From positions 310,001-374,000 of the forward strand of contig NZ_BMTS01000003.1 of NCBI RefSeq assembly GCF_014649795.1: 64,000 nucleotides of DNA, given 5' to 3'. The DNA is from Streptomyces melanogenes. Its GTDB lineage: Bacteria; Actinomycetota; Actinomycetes; Streptomycetales; Streptomycetaceae. Position numbers and translations under genes: made by a program. Positions 1 through 8,011 of the stretch are shown here, piece by piece (within the stretch, counting starts at the first letter, position 1; every line of letters starts with the position of its first letter). The notes beneath the pieces were generated by a model. It was not told the DNA's origin, ran no database searches, and saw only the letters and a program-made list of their open reading frames with translations.

Positions 1-2
1 TC

Positions 3-668
3 AGCTGGTGCGGCCGCGTCGACCCCATCAAGGACCTGGAGACCCTGATCCGGGCGTACGCCATGGTCAGGGCGGAGCTGCCGGAGGTGCGGCTGCGGCT
101 GTTCGGCCCCGTCCCGGCGGGCAACGCCGACTACCGCACCCGCCTGGAGAAGCTCGCCGCCGAGCTCGGCGTGAGCGACGGCATCAGCTACGAGGGCCGC
201 ATCAGCGACGTCGCCAGCGCGTACGCGGCGGGGAGCGTGGTGATGCTCTCCAGCATCAGTGAGGGGTTCCCTTTCTCGTTGATAGAGGCGATGTCCTGCG
301 GCCGCGCCACCGTCTCCACCGATGTGGGCGGGGTGCGCGAGGCCGTCGGGGACGCCGGTCTGGTGGTGCCGCCGCGCGAGCCCGCCCTGATGGCCGAGGC
401 CACGCTCGCGCTGCTGCGCGACGACACGTACCGCACCGAACTGGGCGCGCGGGCCCGCAGCCGGGTCGTCGACCAGTTCACGCTCCACCGGTCCGTGGAC
501 GGCTTCCGCCGGATCTATCTGGAGCTCGCCGGCAGCCCCGAGCCCGTACCGCGGTACGCGCCGGTCGCCGAGCCGCGCGCCGAGGTGCCGCAGGCGCTGG
601 ACGACTGGACGCTCGAACTCGTCGACCCCTGGTACCGGGAGCTGGCGTCGGACGGATCCGTCTGGTGA
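3..668 (+). CDS. PelF-like family 4 glycosyltransferase, 5'-truncated
   Basis: This is the C-terminal part (about 221 residues) of a GT-B retaining glycosyltransferase; the start lies upstream of the window. The visible part opens with GRVDPIKDLETLIRAY, the first strand-helix of the nucleotide-sugar-binding domain in PelF-type enzymes. It then shows SSISEGFPFSLIEAMSCG, the conserved glutamate-containing donor-binding loop, followed by TDVGGVREAV. PelF is the cytoplasmic polymerase of the Pel polysaccharide; by analogy this enzyme would polymerise an amino-sugar exopolysaccharide. Its stop overlaps the GTG of the next gene, and the fourth gene in the run encodes a GH114 polygalactosaminidase, as PelA does. 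The exact product is an inference; a general GT4 role is the fallback. Confidence 0.85.
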   Translation, partial: SWCGRVDPIKDLETLIRAYAMVRAELPEVRLRLFGPVPAGNADYRTRLEKLAAELGVSDGISYEGRISDVASAYAAGSVVMLSSISEGFPFSLIEAMSCGRATVSTDVGGVREAVGDAGLVVPPREPALMAEATLALLRDDTYRTELGARARSRVVDQFTLHRSVDGFRRIYLELAGSPEPVPRYAPVAEPRAEVPQALDDWTLELVDPWYRELASDGSVW

Positions 669-2119
669 GCGGCTCGCTCTGGCTGGGCAAGGAGGGGCAG
701 GACACCCTGCCGTTCATCCCCCGGCAGCGTCCGCACGCCGTCGCCGCCGACCCCATCGACGAACTCGCCGACCGCATGGAGGAGTTGATCGCCGCCGCCG
801 TCCACCCGGACGAGGTCGCGGCCATCCTCGAATCCGACGGCATGACCGACGCCCACATCCGTACGACCTACGGCCGCCAGGACTCCTTCGAGCTCGCCGA
901 GGACCTCTACGCGCGCGTGGAGCGCCGCTACCCGTCCGTCGCGGGCCCGGCCGCCGACCCCTGGCACGCGGCCCTGCCCGCCTGTCTGCTGCGCGGCCTG
1001 GTCTTCGCGCTGCCCGGCCTCGCGTACGTCCTGGGGGCGCCGCTGCTCGCCGGGCCCCCGGACCGCTTCGGCCTGCCCGCCGGTACGGTCCCGCTGCTCG
1101 CCGGGGCCGTCACCGGCTGGGTGTGGAACCAGGGCCTCTCGCACCGCGCCTACGCCTGGCTGGGCCTGGGCGACCGGCCCGCCGCGGCCGCCGCCCTGCG
1201 CACCGGGGCGCCGCTGGGGGCCGTGCTGAGCGCCCTGGTGGCGCTGGCGGCGAGCGGGCCCGGTGAGCTGTCCGCGGCCGGCTTCGCCGCCGGGCAGGCC
1301 GTCTATCTGGCGGCGGCGACCGTGCTGCTGGCCCTGGGGCGCGAGCGGGACCTGCTGGTCGCGCTGCTGCCGATGACGGCGGGCGCCGCCGCGACCGTCG
1401 CCCTCGACCTGCCCGACCTGCTGCGCACCGCGCTGCTGCTGCTCCCGCTCGCCGCCGCGACGGCTTTCGCCCGGCGCGCCCTGTCCGGCGTGCCGGGCGG
1501 CGACGGGGGAGCGGCCGACGACCGGCCGGGCCCACGGCTCGCCGCCTCCGTCCCGTACGCCCTGTTCGGCCTGGGCACCGGCGTCCTGGTGCTCTACGCG
1601 GCCGTCGGCGACGTGTTCGCCGACGGGGCCGGGTCCGCCGTGGCCGCGCCCTCGGCCGTGGCGCTCACCCTGAGCATGGGACCCGCCGAGTGGCTGCTGT
1701 ACCGCTTCCGCAGCGAGAGCCTGGCGGGGCTGCGGGCCAGCACCACCGCGTACGGCTTCCGCAAGGCGACCGCGAACACCATCGCGGTCTGCCTGGGCGG
1801 CTATCTGGTGATCCTCTTCGCCCTGACCGTCCTCGGCACGCTCCTGTGGCCGGGCGCCCCCGAACTGGGCGCACTGCGCCTGACCGGGCTGCTGCTCACC
1901 GGCATGGTCCTGTGGACCGCGCTGCTGCTCCAGTCCTTCGGTGCGGTCCGCAGCGCCGCCGCCGTCTGCTGCACGGCCGGCGGGGTGCAGGTCCTCGCCC
2001 TGGCGACCGGGGCGGGCCACCCGCGCACGGTCGGGCCGGTGGTGGCGGGTGTGGCGGCGGTGGTGCTCGCCGCGCTGGTGGGGGCGCTGCTGGGAAGGGC
2101 GACGGCCCACCGGGTATGA
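665..2119 (+). CDS. polytopic membrane protein of Pel-like cluster
   Basis: Protein of 484 residues, GTG start overlapping the previous stop (GTGA). The first ~95 residues are soluble and acidic, with a small helical segment (TTYGRQDSFELAEDLYARV). The rest is a series of about ten to twelve hydrophobic helices in two halves separated by a short polar stretch near residues 275-290 (DGGAADDRPGPR). I do not recognise the family from sequence. Size, topology and position right after a PelF-like polymerase suggest it fills the PelG-like export or translocation role, but it lacks an obvious PelG N-terminus, so this is contextual inference only. Confidence 0.8.
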   Translation: MSGSLWLGKEGQDTLPFIPRQRPHAVAADPIDELADRMEELIAAAVHPDEVAAILESDGMTDAHIRTTYGRQDSFELAEDLYARVERRYPSVAGPAADPWHAALPACLLRGLVFALPGLAYVLGAPLLAGPPDRFGLPAGTVPLLAGAVTGWVWNQGLSHRAYAWLGLGDRPAAAAALRTGAPLGAVLSALVALAASGPGELSAAGFAAGQAVYLAAATVLLALGRERDLLVALLPMTAGAAATVALDLPDLLRTALLLLPLAAATAFARRALSGVPGGDGGAADDRPGPRLAASVPYALFGLGTGVLVLYAAVGDVFADGAGSAVAAPSAVALTLSMGPAEWLLYRFRSESLAGLRASTTAYGFRKATANTIAVCLGGYLVILFALTVLGTLLWPGAPELGALRLTGLLLTGMVLWTALLLQSFGAVRSAAAVCCTAGGVQVLALATGAGHPRTVGPVVAGVAAVVLAALVGALLGRATAHRV

Positions 2120-2208
2120 CTGCATCAGGCACGCCCGCATCGGGTTCGACCGCATACGGAGCGGGGTCCGCAGCGGCCGCGCACACCAGGACGGAAATCA
2201 CGCACACC

Positions 2209-2844
2209 ATGCCCCGCGACCTCCTCGTCCCGTTCTACGACCACCCCGCCGACCGGCCCGACGCCTGGGAGACGCTGATCGCGGCGGCCCCGCTGCTGTA
2301 CGGGGTGGTGCTCAACCCGGCCAGCGGCGCGGGGGAGGCGCCCGATCCGGCGTTCGCCGAGGCCGCGGCCCGGCTCCGGGCGGCCGACGTCCCGGTCCTC
2401 GGCTACGCGGACACGGACTACGGCCGCCGCCCGCACGCCGACGTCGTACGCGACCTGCTGCGCCACCGCGACTGGTACGGGGCCGACGGCGCCTTCCTGG
2501 ACCAGGTGGCCACCGACCCGGCGCTGCTGCCGCACTACCGGCGGCTCTCGGTCGCCGCGCGCGGCGCGGGGGCCCGCACGCTGGTCCTCAACCACGGCGC
2601 CCACCCCGACCCCGGCTACGCCGAACTCGCCGACCTGCTGGTCACGTTCGAGGGCACCTGGGCGGCCTACCCCGAGGTGCGCGCGCCGGAGTGGACGCTG
2701 AGCCACCCGCCGGAGCTCTTCTGCCACCTGGTGTACGCGGCCCCGCCCGGCGCCCGGCCCACCACGTCCGTGCACTGCGCGGTGCCGGGCGACGCCCCGC
2801 ACCCCTGGGGCACCCTGCCGCACCTCCTGGAGCCCGCCCGATGA
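2209..2844 (+). CDS. spherulation-specific family 4 (spherulin-4) protein
   Basis: Protein of 211 residues beginning MPRDLLVPFYDH and containing GVVLNPASG and GYADTDYGRRP, typical of the spherulin-4 family, a TIM-barrel-like relative of polygalactosaminidases. An in-frame ATG at 2116 overlaps the previous stop, but the 31 codons it would add have many A/T third positions, unlike the rest, so 2209 is preferred. There is no signal peptide. It is followed by the GH114 lipoprotein with an ATGA overlap. Linkage to GH114 and a PelF-like enzyme suggests it binds or processes the same amino-sugar polymer; no catalytic assignment is possible by eye. Confidence 0.8.
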   Translation: MPRDLLVPFYDHPADRPDAWETLIAAAPLLYGVVLNPASGAGEAPDPAFAEAAARLRAADVPVLGYADTDYGRRPHADVVRDLLRHRDWYGADGAFLDQVATDPALLPHYRRLSVAARGAGARTLVLNHGAHPDPGYAELADLLVTFEGTWAAYPEVRAPEWTLSHPPELFCHLVYAAPPGARPTTSVHCAVPGDAPHPWGTLPHLLEPAR

Positions 2845-3707
2845 AACGCCTCCCGCTCGCGCTGGTCCTGCTGCTGCTCCTGGTGGCGGGGTGCTCCTCG
2901 TCGTCCTCGGACGACGACGACCGGCCGGGCCCGGACGGGTCGAGCACCGCGCCTTCGCCCACGCCTACGCCTTCGCCTTCGTCCTCGTCCTCGCCGAAGC
3001 CCGGCGGCGCGCGCTGGCAGCCCCGGCCCGGCCTGGCCTGGCAGTGGCAGCTCACCGGGAAGCTCGACCCGACGGTCGACGTGCCGGTGTACGACGTCGA
3101 CGGCTTCAACGTCTCCAAGGCCCAGGTCGACGATCTGCACCGGCGCGGGCGCAAGGTCATCTGCTACGTCTCCACCGGCGCCTGGGAGGACTTCCGCCCC
3201 GACGCCGACCGGTTCCCCAAGTCGGTGCTCGGCAAGAGCAACGGCTGGAAGGGCGAGCGCTGGCTCGACGTCCGCCGCACGGACGTGCTGGGGCCGCTGA
3301 TGGCCAAGCGGTTCGACATGTGCCGGGAGAAGGGCTTCGACGCGGTCGAGCCGGACAACATGGACGGCTACGACAACGAGACCGGCTTCCCGCTCACGGC
3401 GTCCCACCAGCTCGCGTACAACCGCCTGATCGCGCGGCTCGCCCACGACCGGGGGATGGCGGTCGGCCTGAAGAACGACCTCGACCAGATCCCGGAGCTG
3501 GTGGGGGACTTCGACTTCGCGGTTAATGAGCAGTGCGCGGAGTTCGGTGAATGCGATCAGCTGTCGCCGTTCGTGAAGGCGGGGAAGGCCGTCTTCAACG
3601 TGGAGTACAAGCTGGCGCCGGGGAAGTTCTGCGATGCGGCACGGGGGTTGCGGCTGAGCGCCATGCGCAAGGAGTTGGAACTGGGGACGTGGCGCGAGGC
3701 GTGCTGA
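2841..3707 (+). CDS. endo-alpha-1,4-polygalactosaminidase (GH114) lipoprotein
   Basis: Lipoprotein of 288 residues. The signal peptide ends in the lipobox LVAGC (Cys18), followed by a Ser/Asp run and a Pro/Ser/Thr linker to about residue 60. The GH114 barrel follows, with WQWQLTGKLD, KVICYVSTGAWED, DAVEPDNMDGY (conserved acidic residues), GLKNDLDQI and the NEQC segment. GH114 enzymes cleave alpha-1,4 galactosaminan and form part of PelA, where the hydrolase trims or releases Pel polysaccharide. The extracellular anchored location fits processing of an exported polymer made by the upstream genes. The ATG overlaps the preceding stop, so the four genes probably form one transcript. Confidence 0.9.
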   Translation: MKRLPLALVLLLLLVAGCSSSSSDDDDRPGPDGSSTAPSPTPTPSPSSSSSPKPGGARWQPRPGLAWQWQLTGKLDPTVDVPVYDVDGFNVSKAQVDDLHRRGRKVICYVSTGAWEDFRPDADRFPKSVLGKSNGWKGERWLDVRRTDVLGPLMAKRFDMCREKGFDAVEPDNMDGYDNETGFPLTASHQLAYNRLIARLAHDRGMAVGLKNDLDQIPELVGDFDFAVNEQCAEFGECDQLSPFVKAGKAVFNVEYKLAPGKFCDAARGLRLSAMRKELELGTWREAC

Positions 3708-3716
3708 GGACGGCGT

Positions 3717-3859
3717 TCGTCTGCGGACCGGTGGCGGGCTGAGCGCGCAGTTCCCCGCGCCCCTAAAAGCCTGTGGCTGAGCTGGGTTCTCCGGCTGCGG
3801 CCTACTGCCTAAGGGGCGCGGGGAACTGCGCGACCAGCCACAGATGACCCGCAGACGAA
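3717..3859. repeat. type A dispersed palindrome, paired copy
   Basis: A forward arm at 3744-3764 and its exact reverse complement at 3812-3832 (core agttccccgcgcccct and its complement) are enclosed by outer arms ttcgtctgcgg at 3717-3727 and ccgcagacgaa at 3849-3859. The unit lies between the convergent GH114 gene and cobS and can form a long bidirectional hairpin, so it probably acts as a terminator. Further copies occur near 16.6, 18.7-18.9, 24.3, 38.5 and 58.6 kb. Confidence 0.9.
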
Positions 3860-3863
3860 CGAA

Positions 3864-4628
3864 CTAGACCGCTCCCAGCACCGACACGATCAGCGCAGCC
3901 GTCGTCGCCGTCTCGGCAACCGCGCCGAACACATCCCCCGTCACCCCGCCGAACCGCCGCACGCAGTGGGCCAGGAGCAGCTGGGACGCCGCCAGGCCTC
4001 CCGCGACCGCCAGCGCGTGGTGGAGGGCCGAGCCGGGGCCCAGCGCCGCCCCCGCCACGACCAGCACCGCCACCCCCACCGCCGCCCGCAAGGGCACCGC
4101 GCCCGCCACCGCCGCCCCCAGGCCGTCCGGCCGGGCCGGAGGGACGCCGGGGCGGCAGGACAGGGTGAGGGCCAGGCGGGCCGTCACGGACGCCACCGCC
4201 ATCGCCACCGCACCCCGCGCCCAGCTCTGCGCGTACAGCTCGGCGAGTACGGTCACCTGGCCCAGGAGGACGAAGACCAGGGTGAGGACGCCGAACGGCC
4301 CGATGTCCGACTGCTTCATGATCCGCAGCGCGTCCTCCGCGGGCTTCGCGCTGCCGAGTCCGTCCGCCACGTCCGCCAGGCCGTCCAGATGCAGCCCCCG
4401 GGTCAGCGCCGCCGGCACCGCGGCCGTGGCGACCGCGGCGAGCAGCGGGCCCGAGTCGAGGAAGACGAAGAGACCTCCCACGGCCGCCGCGCAGAGGCCA
4501 AGCGCCAGGCCCGCCAGGGGCGCCCAGAGCATCCCGGAGCGGGCCGCCTCGCGGTCCCAGCGGGTGACCCGTACCGGAAGCGCCGTGAGCGTGCCGAAGG
4601 CGAACCGTATGCCGTCCATGGGATTCAT
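3864..4628 (-). CDS. cobS: adenosylcobinamide-GDP ribazoletransferase (cobalamin synthase)
   Basis: Polytopic membrane enzyme of 254 residues that joins adenosylcobinamide-GDP to alpha-ribazole phosphate in the last steps of cobalamin synthesis. The diagnostic motif LHLDGLADVADGLG is present about a third of the way in, followed by KQSDIGPFGV and several hydrophobic helices; the C-terminus has RRFGGVTGDVFGA, as in the family. I chose the ATG at 4628 (MNPMDGIRFAFGTLT), since homologues begin there; upstream in-frame codons would run into the divergent gene's leader. It lies apart from cobT and cobU, which are 4 kb further on in the same orientation. No cobalamin riboswitch is visible upstream. 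Confidence 0.93.
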   Translation of the reverse strand: MNPMDGIRFAFGTLTALPVRVTRWDREAARSGMLWAPLAGLALGLCAAAVGGLFVFLDSGPLLAAVATAAVPAALTRGLHLDGLADVADGLGSAKPAEDALRIMKQSDIGPFGVLTLVFVLLGQVTVLAELYAQSWARGAVAMAVASVTARLALTLSCRPGVPPARPDGLGAAVAGAVPLRAAVGVAVLVVAGAALGPGSALHHALAVAGGLAASQLLLAHCVRRFGGVTGDVFGAVAETATTAALIVSVLGAV

Positions 4629-4712
4629 CGGCCGCAGGGTATCCCGCGCGTCACTCCCGGCCCCACCGGGGTAAATTGCGCGTATTGCGTGCACTCCTCC
4701 GATTCAGGGCCG

Positions 4713-5471
4713 ATGGGGATGAGCTGGTTCAACCGGAACTTCGTCGAGCCGGGCAAGCTTCCGATGCTGCTCGCCCTGGCGTCGTTCGTGCTGACCTTCC
4801 TCGTGACCCGTACGATCACCCGGCTCATCCGGGCCGGGCGCGGCCCCTTCCGCAACATCAAGCCCGGCGGGATGCACATCCACCACGTGGTGCCCGGGGT
4901 GATCCTCACCGTGGTGGGCGGGTTCGGGGCGGTCGGCAGCGGGCGGCACGGAATCGGCGCCTGTGTCTTCGCGGTGGTCTTCGGGGTCGGCGCGGGCCTG
5001 GTCCTGGACGAGTTCGCGCTGATCCTGCACCTGGACGACGTCTACTGGACCGAGCAGGGCCGCAAGAGCGTCGAGGTGGTGGTGCTGACCGCCGCCCTGG
5101 TGCTGCTCACCCTCGGCGGGTTCTCGCCGCTCGGCGTCAACGACATGACCCCGCAGGAGCAGCACGACCGGGCGTCGTTCATCCTCACCCTCTGGATCAA
5201 CTTCTGCTTCGTGCTGGTCGCGCTCTTCAAGGGCAAGTTCCGGCTCGCCATCATGGGCACGCTGATCCCGTTCGTGGCGCTGATCGGCGCCATCCGCCTC
5301 GCCCGGCCCGGCTCGCCGTGGGCCCGCCGCTTCTACCGCAAGCGGCCCAGGGCCCGGGCTCGCTCGGCGATGCGGGTCTACCGGCACGACCGGCGCTGGA
5401 CGCGGCTGCGGCGCCGGGTTCAGGACTTTATCGGCGGCGCCCCGGACAGGCTGCCGGTGCGCCGCCCCTGA
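4713..5471 (+). CDS. conserved integral membrane protein
   Basis: Protein of 252 residues with about six membrane segments and a basic C-terminal tail (RRFYRKRPRARAR). A striking MHIHHVVPG motif (His55, 57, 58) lies between the first two helices, followed by an LDEFALILHLDDVYW segment rich in Asp, Glu and His. Such residues could bind a metal, but I do not recognise a characterised family. ATG at 4713, with a second ATG two codons later. The gene is divergent from cobS (84 bp) and its 3' end overlaps the next, convergent gene by 52 bp. Confidence 0.8.
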   Translation: MGMSWFNRNFVEPGKLPMLLALASFVLTFLVTRTITRLIRAGRGPFRNIKPGGMHIHHVVPGVILTVVGGFGAVGSGRHGIGACVFAVVFGVGAGLVLDEFALILHLDDVYWTEQGRKSVEVVVLTAALVLLTLGGFSPLGVNDMTPQEQHDRASFILTLWINFCFVLVALFKGKFRLAIMGTLIPFVALIGAIRLARPGSPWARRFYRKRPRARARSAMRVYRHDRRWTRLRRRVQDFIGGAPDRLPVRRP

Positions 5472-6163
5472 GCCGCGCGGTCGCGGCGGCGCTTCTGGCG
5501 CACCGTGGTGATCCAGCACAGCACGCCCACCGCGACGATCGCCGCGATGTGCTCCTTGCCCGCGAGGTTGTCCTTGAGTGCCACCTCGCCGACCATCGAG
5601 GCGGCCACCACCCCGGCCGTCCAGTACGCCCGGTAGCGCCAGCACACGTACACCGCGAGCCCCACCACCGCGGCCGAGGGGCCGGTGTCGACCATCTTGG
5701 CGTCCGAGGCGGGCAGCCCCAGGAAGCTGTCGGGGCCGAGCGCGATGCCCACGCGCGCGTACATCGTCCCGGCGAGCGTCGCCGCGTACGCGATGAGCAG
5801 GGTGTGACGGCGGCCGATGCAGATCTCCGCGATCCCGAAGACCAGCAGGAGCTGGGCGAGCGCGCCCCAGACCGGCAGGTCCAGGGCCGGGACGAAGAGG
5901 GAGAGCGGGGTGCGCAGGAGAGAGATCCACAGCGCGTCCTCGGCCTTGACCGAGCCGATCACCTGGACCGGCCGGAAGCCCCACGGCTGGTTCTGGACGA
6001 TCTGGAACAACGATGTCAGCGCGACCGCGCCGAGGGTCATGGGGACCGCCCGCCAGCGCTGGGTGGTGAGCGCGTAGCGGACGGCCAGGTAGAGCGGACC
6101 CCACTCCCGCCGGACGAACCGACGTACTGGTCCGTTGCCGATCGGGGAGCGGGGGATCCTCAC
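5420..6163 (-). CDS. rhomboid-like integral membrane protein
   Basis: Protein of 247 residues starting with GTG overlapping the stop of the MprF-like gene (GTGA), so the two are translationally coupled. It has six or seven hydrophobic segments. GIAEICIGRRHTLL, DTGPSAAVVGL and KEHIAAIVAVGVL resemble rhomboid helices carrying the serine and histidine positions, but the canonical GxSG is degenerate (GPSA). It may be an inactive rhomboid-fold protein. Linkage to a lipid-modifying DUF2156 protein suggests an envelope role. The last 52 bp overlap the convergent upstream gene. Confidence 0.75.
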   Translation of the reverse strand: MRIPRSPIGNGPVRRFVRREWGPLYLAVRYALTTQRWRAVPMTLGAVALTSLFQIVQNQPWGFRPVQVIGSVKAEDALWISLLRTPLSLFVPALDLPVWGALAQLLLVFGIAEICIGRRHTLLIAYAATLAGTMYARVGIALGPDSFLGLPASDAKMVDTGPSAAVVGLAVYVCWRYRAYWTAGVVAASMVGEVALKDNLAGKEHIAAIVAVGVLCWITTVRQKRRRDRAAQGRRTGSLSGAPPIKS

Positions 6164-7926
6164 CTCTGGGACTCCAGGTGCTTGCGGTGCAGCCACTTGG
6201 GCAGCCCGGGAGCCTCCAGGAAGCCTTCCGCGCGCGCGGCGGCGATGCCGATGCGCGGCAGGTCGGCGGACTTCTCGAAGAGCATGAAGCGGGGCTCCCA
6301 GATCGGGCGGTACTTGGCGTTGGCGCGGTACAGCGACTCGATCTGCCACCAGCGGGAGAAGAAGCTGAGCAGCGAGCGCCACAGCCTCAGCACGGGTCCC
6401 GCACCGAGCTTCGAGCCGCGTTCGAAGACGGAGCGGAACATCGCGAAGTTCAGCGAGACCTGGGTGATCTGGATCTCCTTGGCACGCTGCAGGAGCTCGA
6501 TGACCATGAACTCCATCAGGCCGTTCTCGGACTCCCGGTCGCGGCGCATCAGATCGAGGGAGAGCCCGTTGGGGCCCCACGGCACGAAGCTCAGGACGGC
6601 CCGCAGGTCGCCGTTGCCGTCGGTGCACTCCAGCATCACGCACTGGCCGTCCGCCGGGTCACCCAGACGGCCCAGGGCCATGGAGAAACCGCGCTCGGTG
6701 GCGCCGTCGCGCCAGTCGTCGGCCTTGCGCAGCAGTTCACTCATCTCATCGGCAGGGATGTCCGCGTGACGGCGGATCCTCACCTCGTACCCGGCACGCT
6801 TCACCCGGTTGTACGCCTGGCGCACGGTCCGCATGGCGCGGCCGTCCAGGGTGAAGTCGGCGGTCTCCACCAGCGCCTCGTCGCCGAGTTCCAGCGCGTC
6901 CAGGCCGTGCCGGGCGTAGATGGTGCCCGCCTCTTCGCTCGCGCCCATCACCGCCGGGGTCCAGCCGTGCTCGCGCGCCTCGGCCAGCCACGGCTCGATC
7001 GCGCCGGGCCACGCCTCGGGGTCGCCGATCGGGTCGCCGGAGGCCAGCGAGACACCGCCCACCACCCGGTAGGCCACGGCGGCCTTGCCGGTGGGGGACC
7101 AGATGACGCTCTTCTCGCGGCGCAGCGCGAAGTAGCCGAGCGAGTCGCGCTCGCCCTGCTTGTCGAGGAGCGCGCGCAGCTTCTCCTCGTCCTCGACGGT
7201 GATCGGGTCGACGGCCTTGCGGTTGCGGAAGGCCGCGTAGATCACGGCGATGAGCAGCAGCGTGGACAGGACGTTGATGGTGACGTCGACCCAGCCCGGG
7301 GTGTCGATCCCGGTGATGTCGTGGTCGTCCGGCACCAGCGAGACGAGCCGCATCACGCCGTACCGCCAGCGGCCCAGGAACGTGGAGTGCTGGCTGCCCT
7401 CGTACGTGTTGGTCACGGTGACCAGGAGCGTCGCCAGCAGCGAGGTGACCAGCAGCCCGACGCCCGCGACGACGGCCGCGAGGCGGGGGTTGGAGCGGTC
7501 GCCCTTGGCGTAGAACTCACGCCGGCCGAGCAGCAGCGCGAGCACGAAGGCCGCGGTCAGGACCAGCGACACCCAGTTCTGCGCGTGCTGGCGCAGCTCC
7601 GGGAAGACCATGACGAACGCGAACAGCAGCAGGACGAGCCCGCCGAGCACCAGGTTGAGGATCCAGGCGGCGCGCTTGCGGCGGCGCATGGTGACCGCGA
7701 GGAACAGCGTCACCACGCCCGAGGCGAATCCCGCGTCCAGCAGGTACGGCGTGAAATAGTCGTCCGTGTTGTGACGCCGAAGGTCCTGGCCCAGCGAAAC
7801 CCACACGGCGCTCAGGAAGTTGATGAACGTCACGGCGCGCAGGTACCAGACGGCGAATGCCGAACTGCGTCGCGACCGGACGGTGCTCCGGTTCAATCCT
7901 TCGGTGGTCAAGCGGACTTCTCCCAT
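6160..7926 (-). CDS. MprF-like phosphatidylglycerol lysyltransferase (DUF2156)
   Basis: Protein of 588 residues. The N-terminal ~250 residues contain about six membrane helices. The C-terminal half is a DUF2156 double-GNAT domain (SLGYFALRREKSVIW, RVVGGVSLASGDPIGD, ADDWRDGATERGFSMALGRLG, FVPWGPNGLSLDLMRR). This domain transfers aminoacyl groups from tRNA to phosphatidylglycerol in MprF and LysX, altering membrane charge and giving resistance to cationic peptides. The amino acid used cannot be read from sequence. Fewer helices than the full MprF flippase suggest a synthase-type protein. Probably co-transcribed with the rhomboid-like gene that follows. Confidence 0.85.
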   Translation of the reverse strand: MGEVRLTTEGLNRSTVRSRRSSAFAVWYLRAVTFINFLSAVWVSLGQDLRRHNTDDYFTPYLLDAGFASGVVTLFLAVTMRRRKRAAWILNLVLGGLVLLLFAFVMVFPELRQHAQNWVSLVLTAAFVLALLLGRREFYAKGDRSNPRLAAVVAGVGLLVTSLLATLLVTVTNTYEGSQHSTFLGRWRYGVMRLVSLVPDDHDITGIDTPGWVDVTINVLSTLLLIAVIYAAFRNRKAVDPITVEDEEKLRALLDKQGERDSLGYFALRREKSVIWSPTGKAAVAYRVVGGVSLASGDPIGDPEAWPGAIEPWLAEAREHGWTPAVMGASEEAGTIYARHGLDALELGDEALVETADFTLDGRAMRTVRQAYNRVKRAGYEVRIRRHADIPADEMSELLRKADDWRDGATERGFSMALGRLGDPADGQCVMLECTDGNGDLRAVLSFVPWGPNGLSLDLMRRDRESENGLMEFMVIELLQRAKEIQITQVSLNFAMFRSVFERGSKLGAGPVLRLWRSLLSFFSRWWQIESLYRANAKYRPIWEPRFMLFEKSADLPRIGIAAARAEGFLEAPGLPKWLHRKHLESQR

Positions 7927-8011
7927 GAAACGCGATCATATGGGGCATGGACATCGCGCCTCATGGCCGATCACGGCCGCGGCCGGGGCGATGCCCCGGC
8001 CGCGCCGCGAA

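Noticed and set aside
515..2155. 546-residue open frame opposite the membrane protein gene, and similar long antisense frames throughout.
   Set aside because: Typical high-GC shadow frames rich in Arg, Gly, Gln and His; the opposite strand has coherent domains and overlapping operon structure.
2116..2208. ATG at 2116 overlapping the previous stop as start of the spherulin-4 gene.
   Set aside because: The extra codons have A/T-rich third positions and low-complexity sequence, unlike genuine coding here; the domain starts at 2209.
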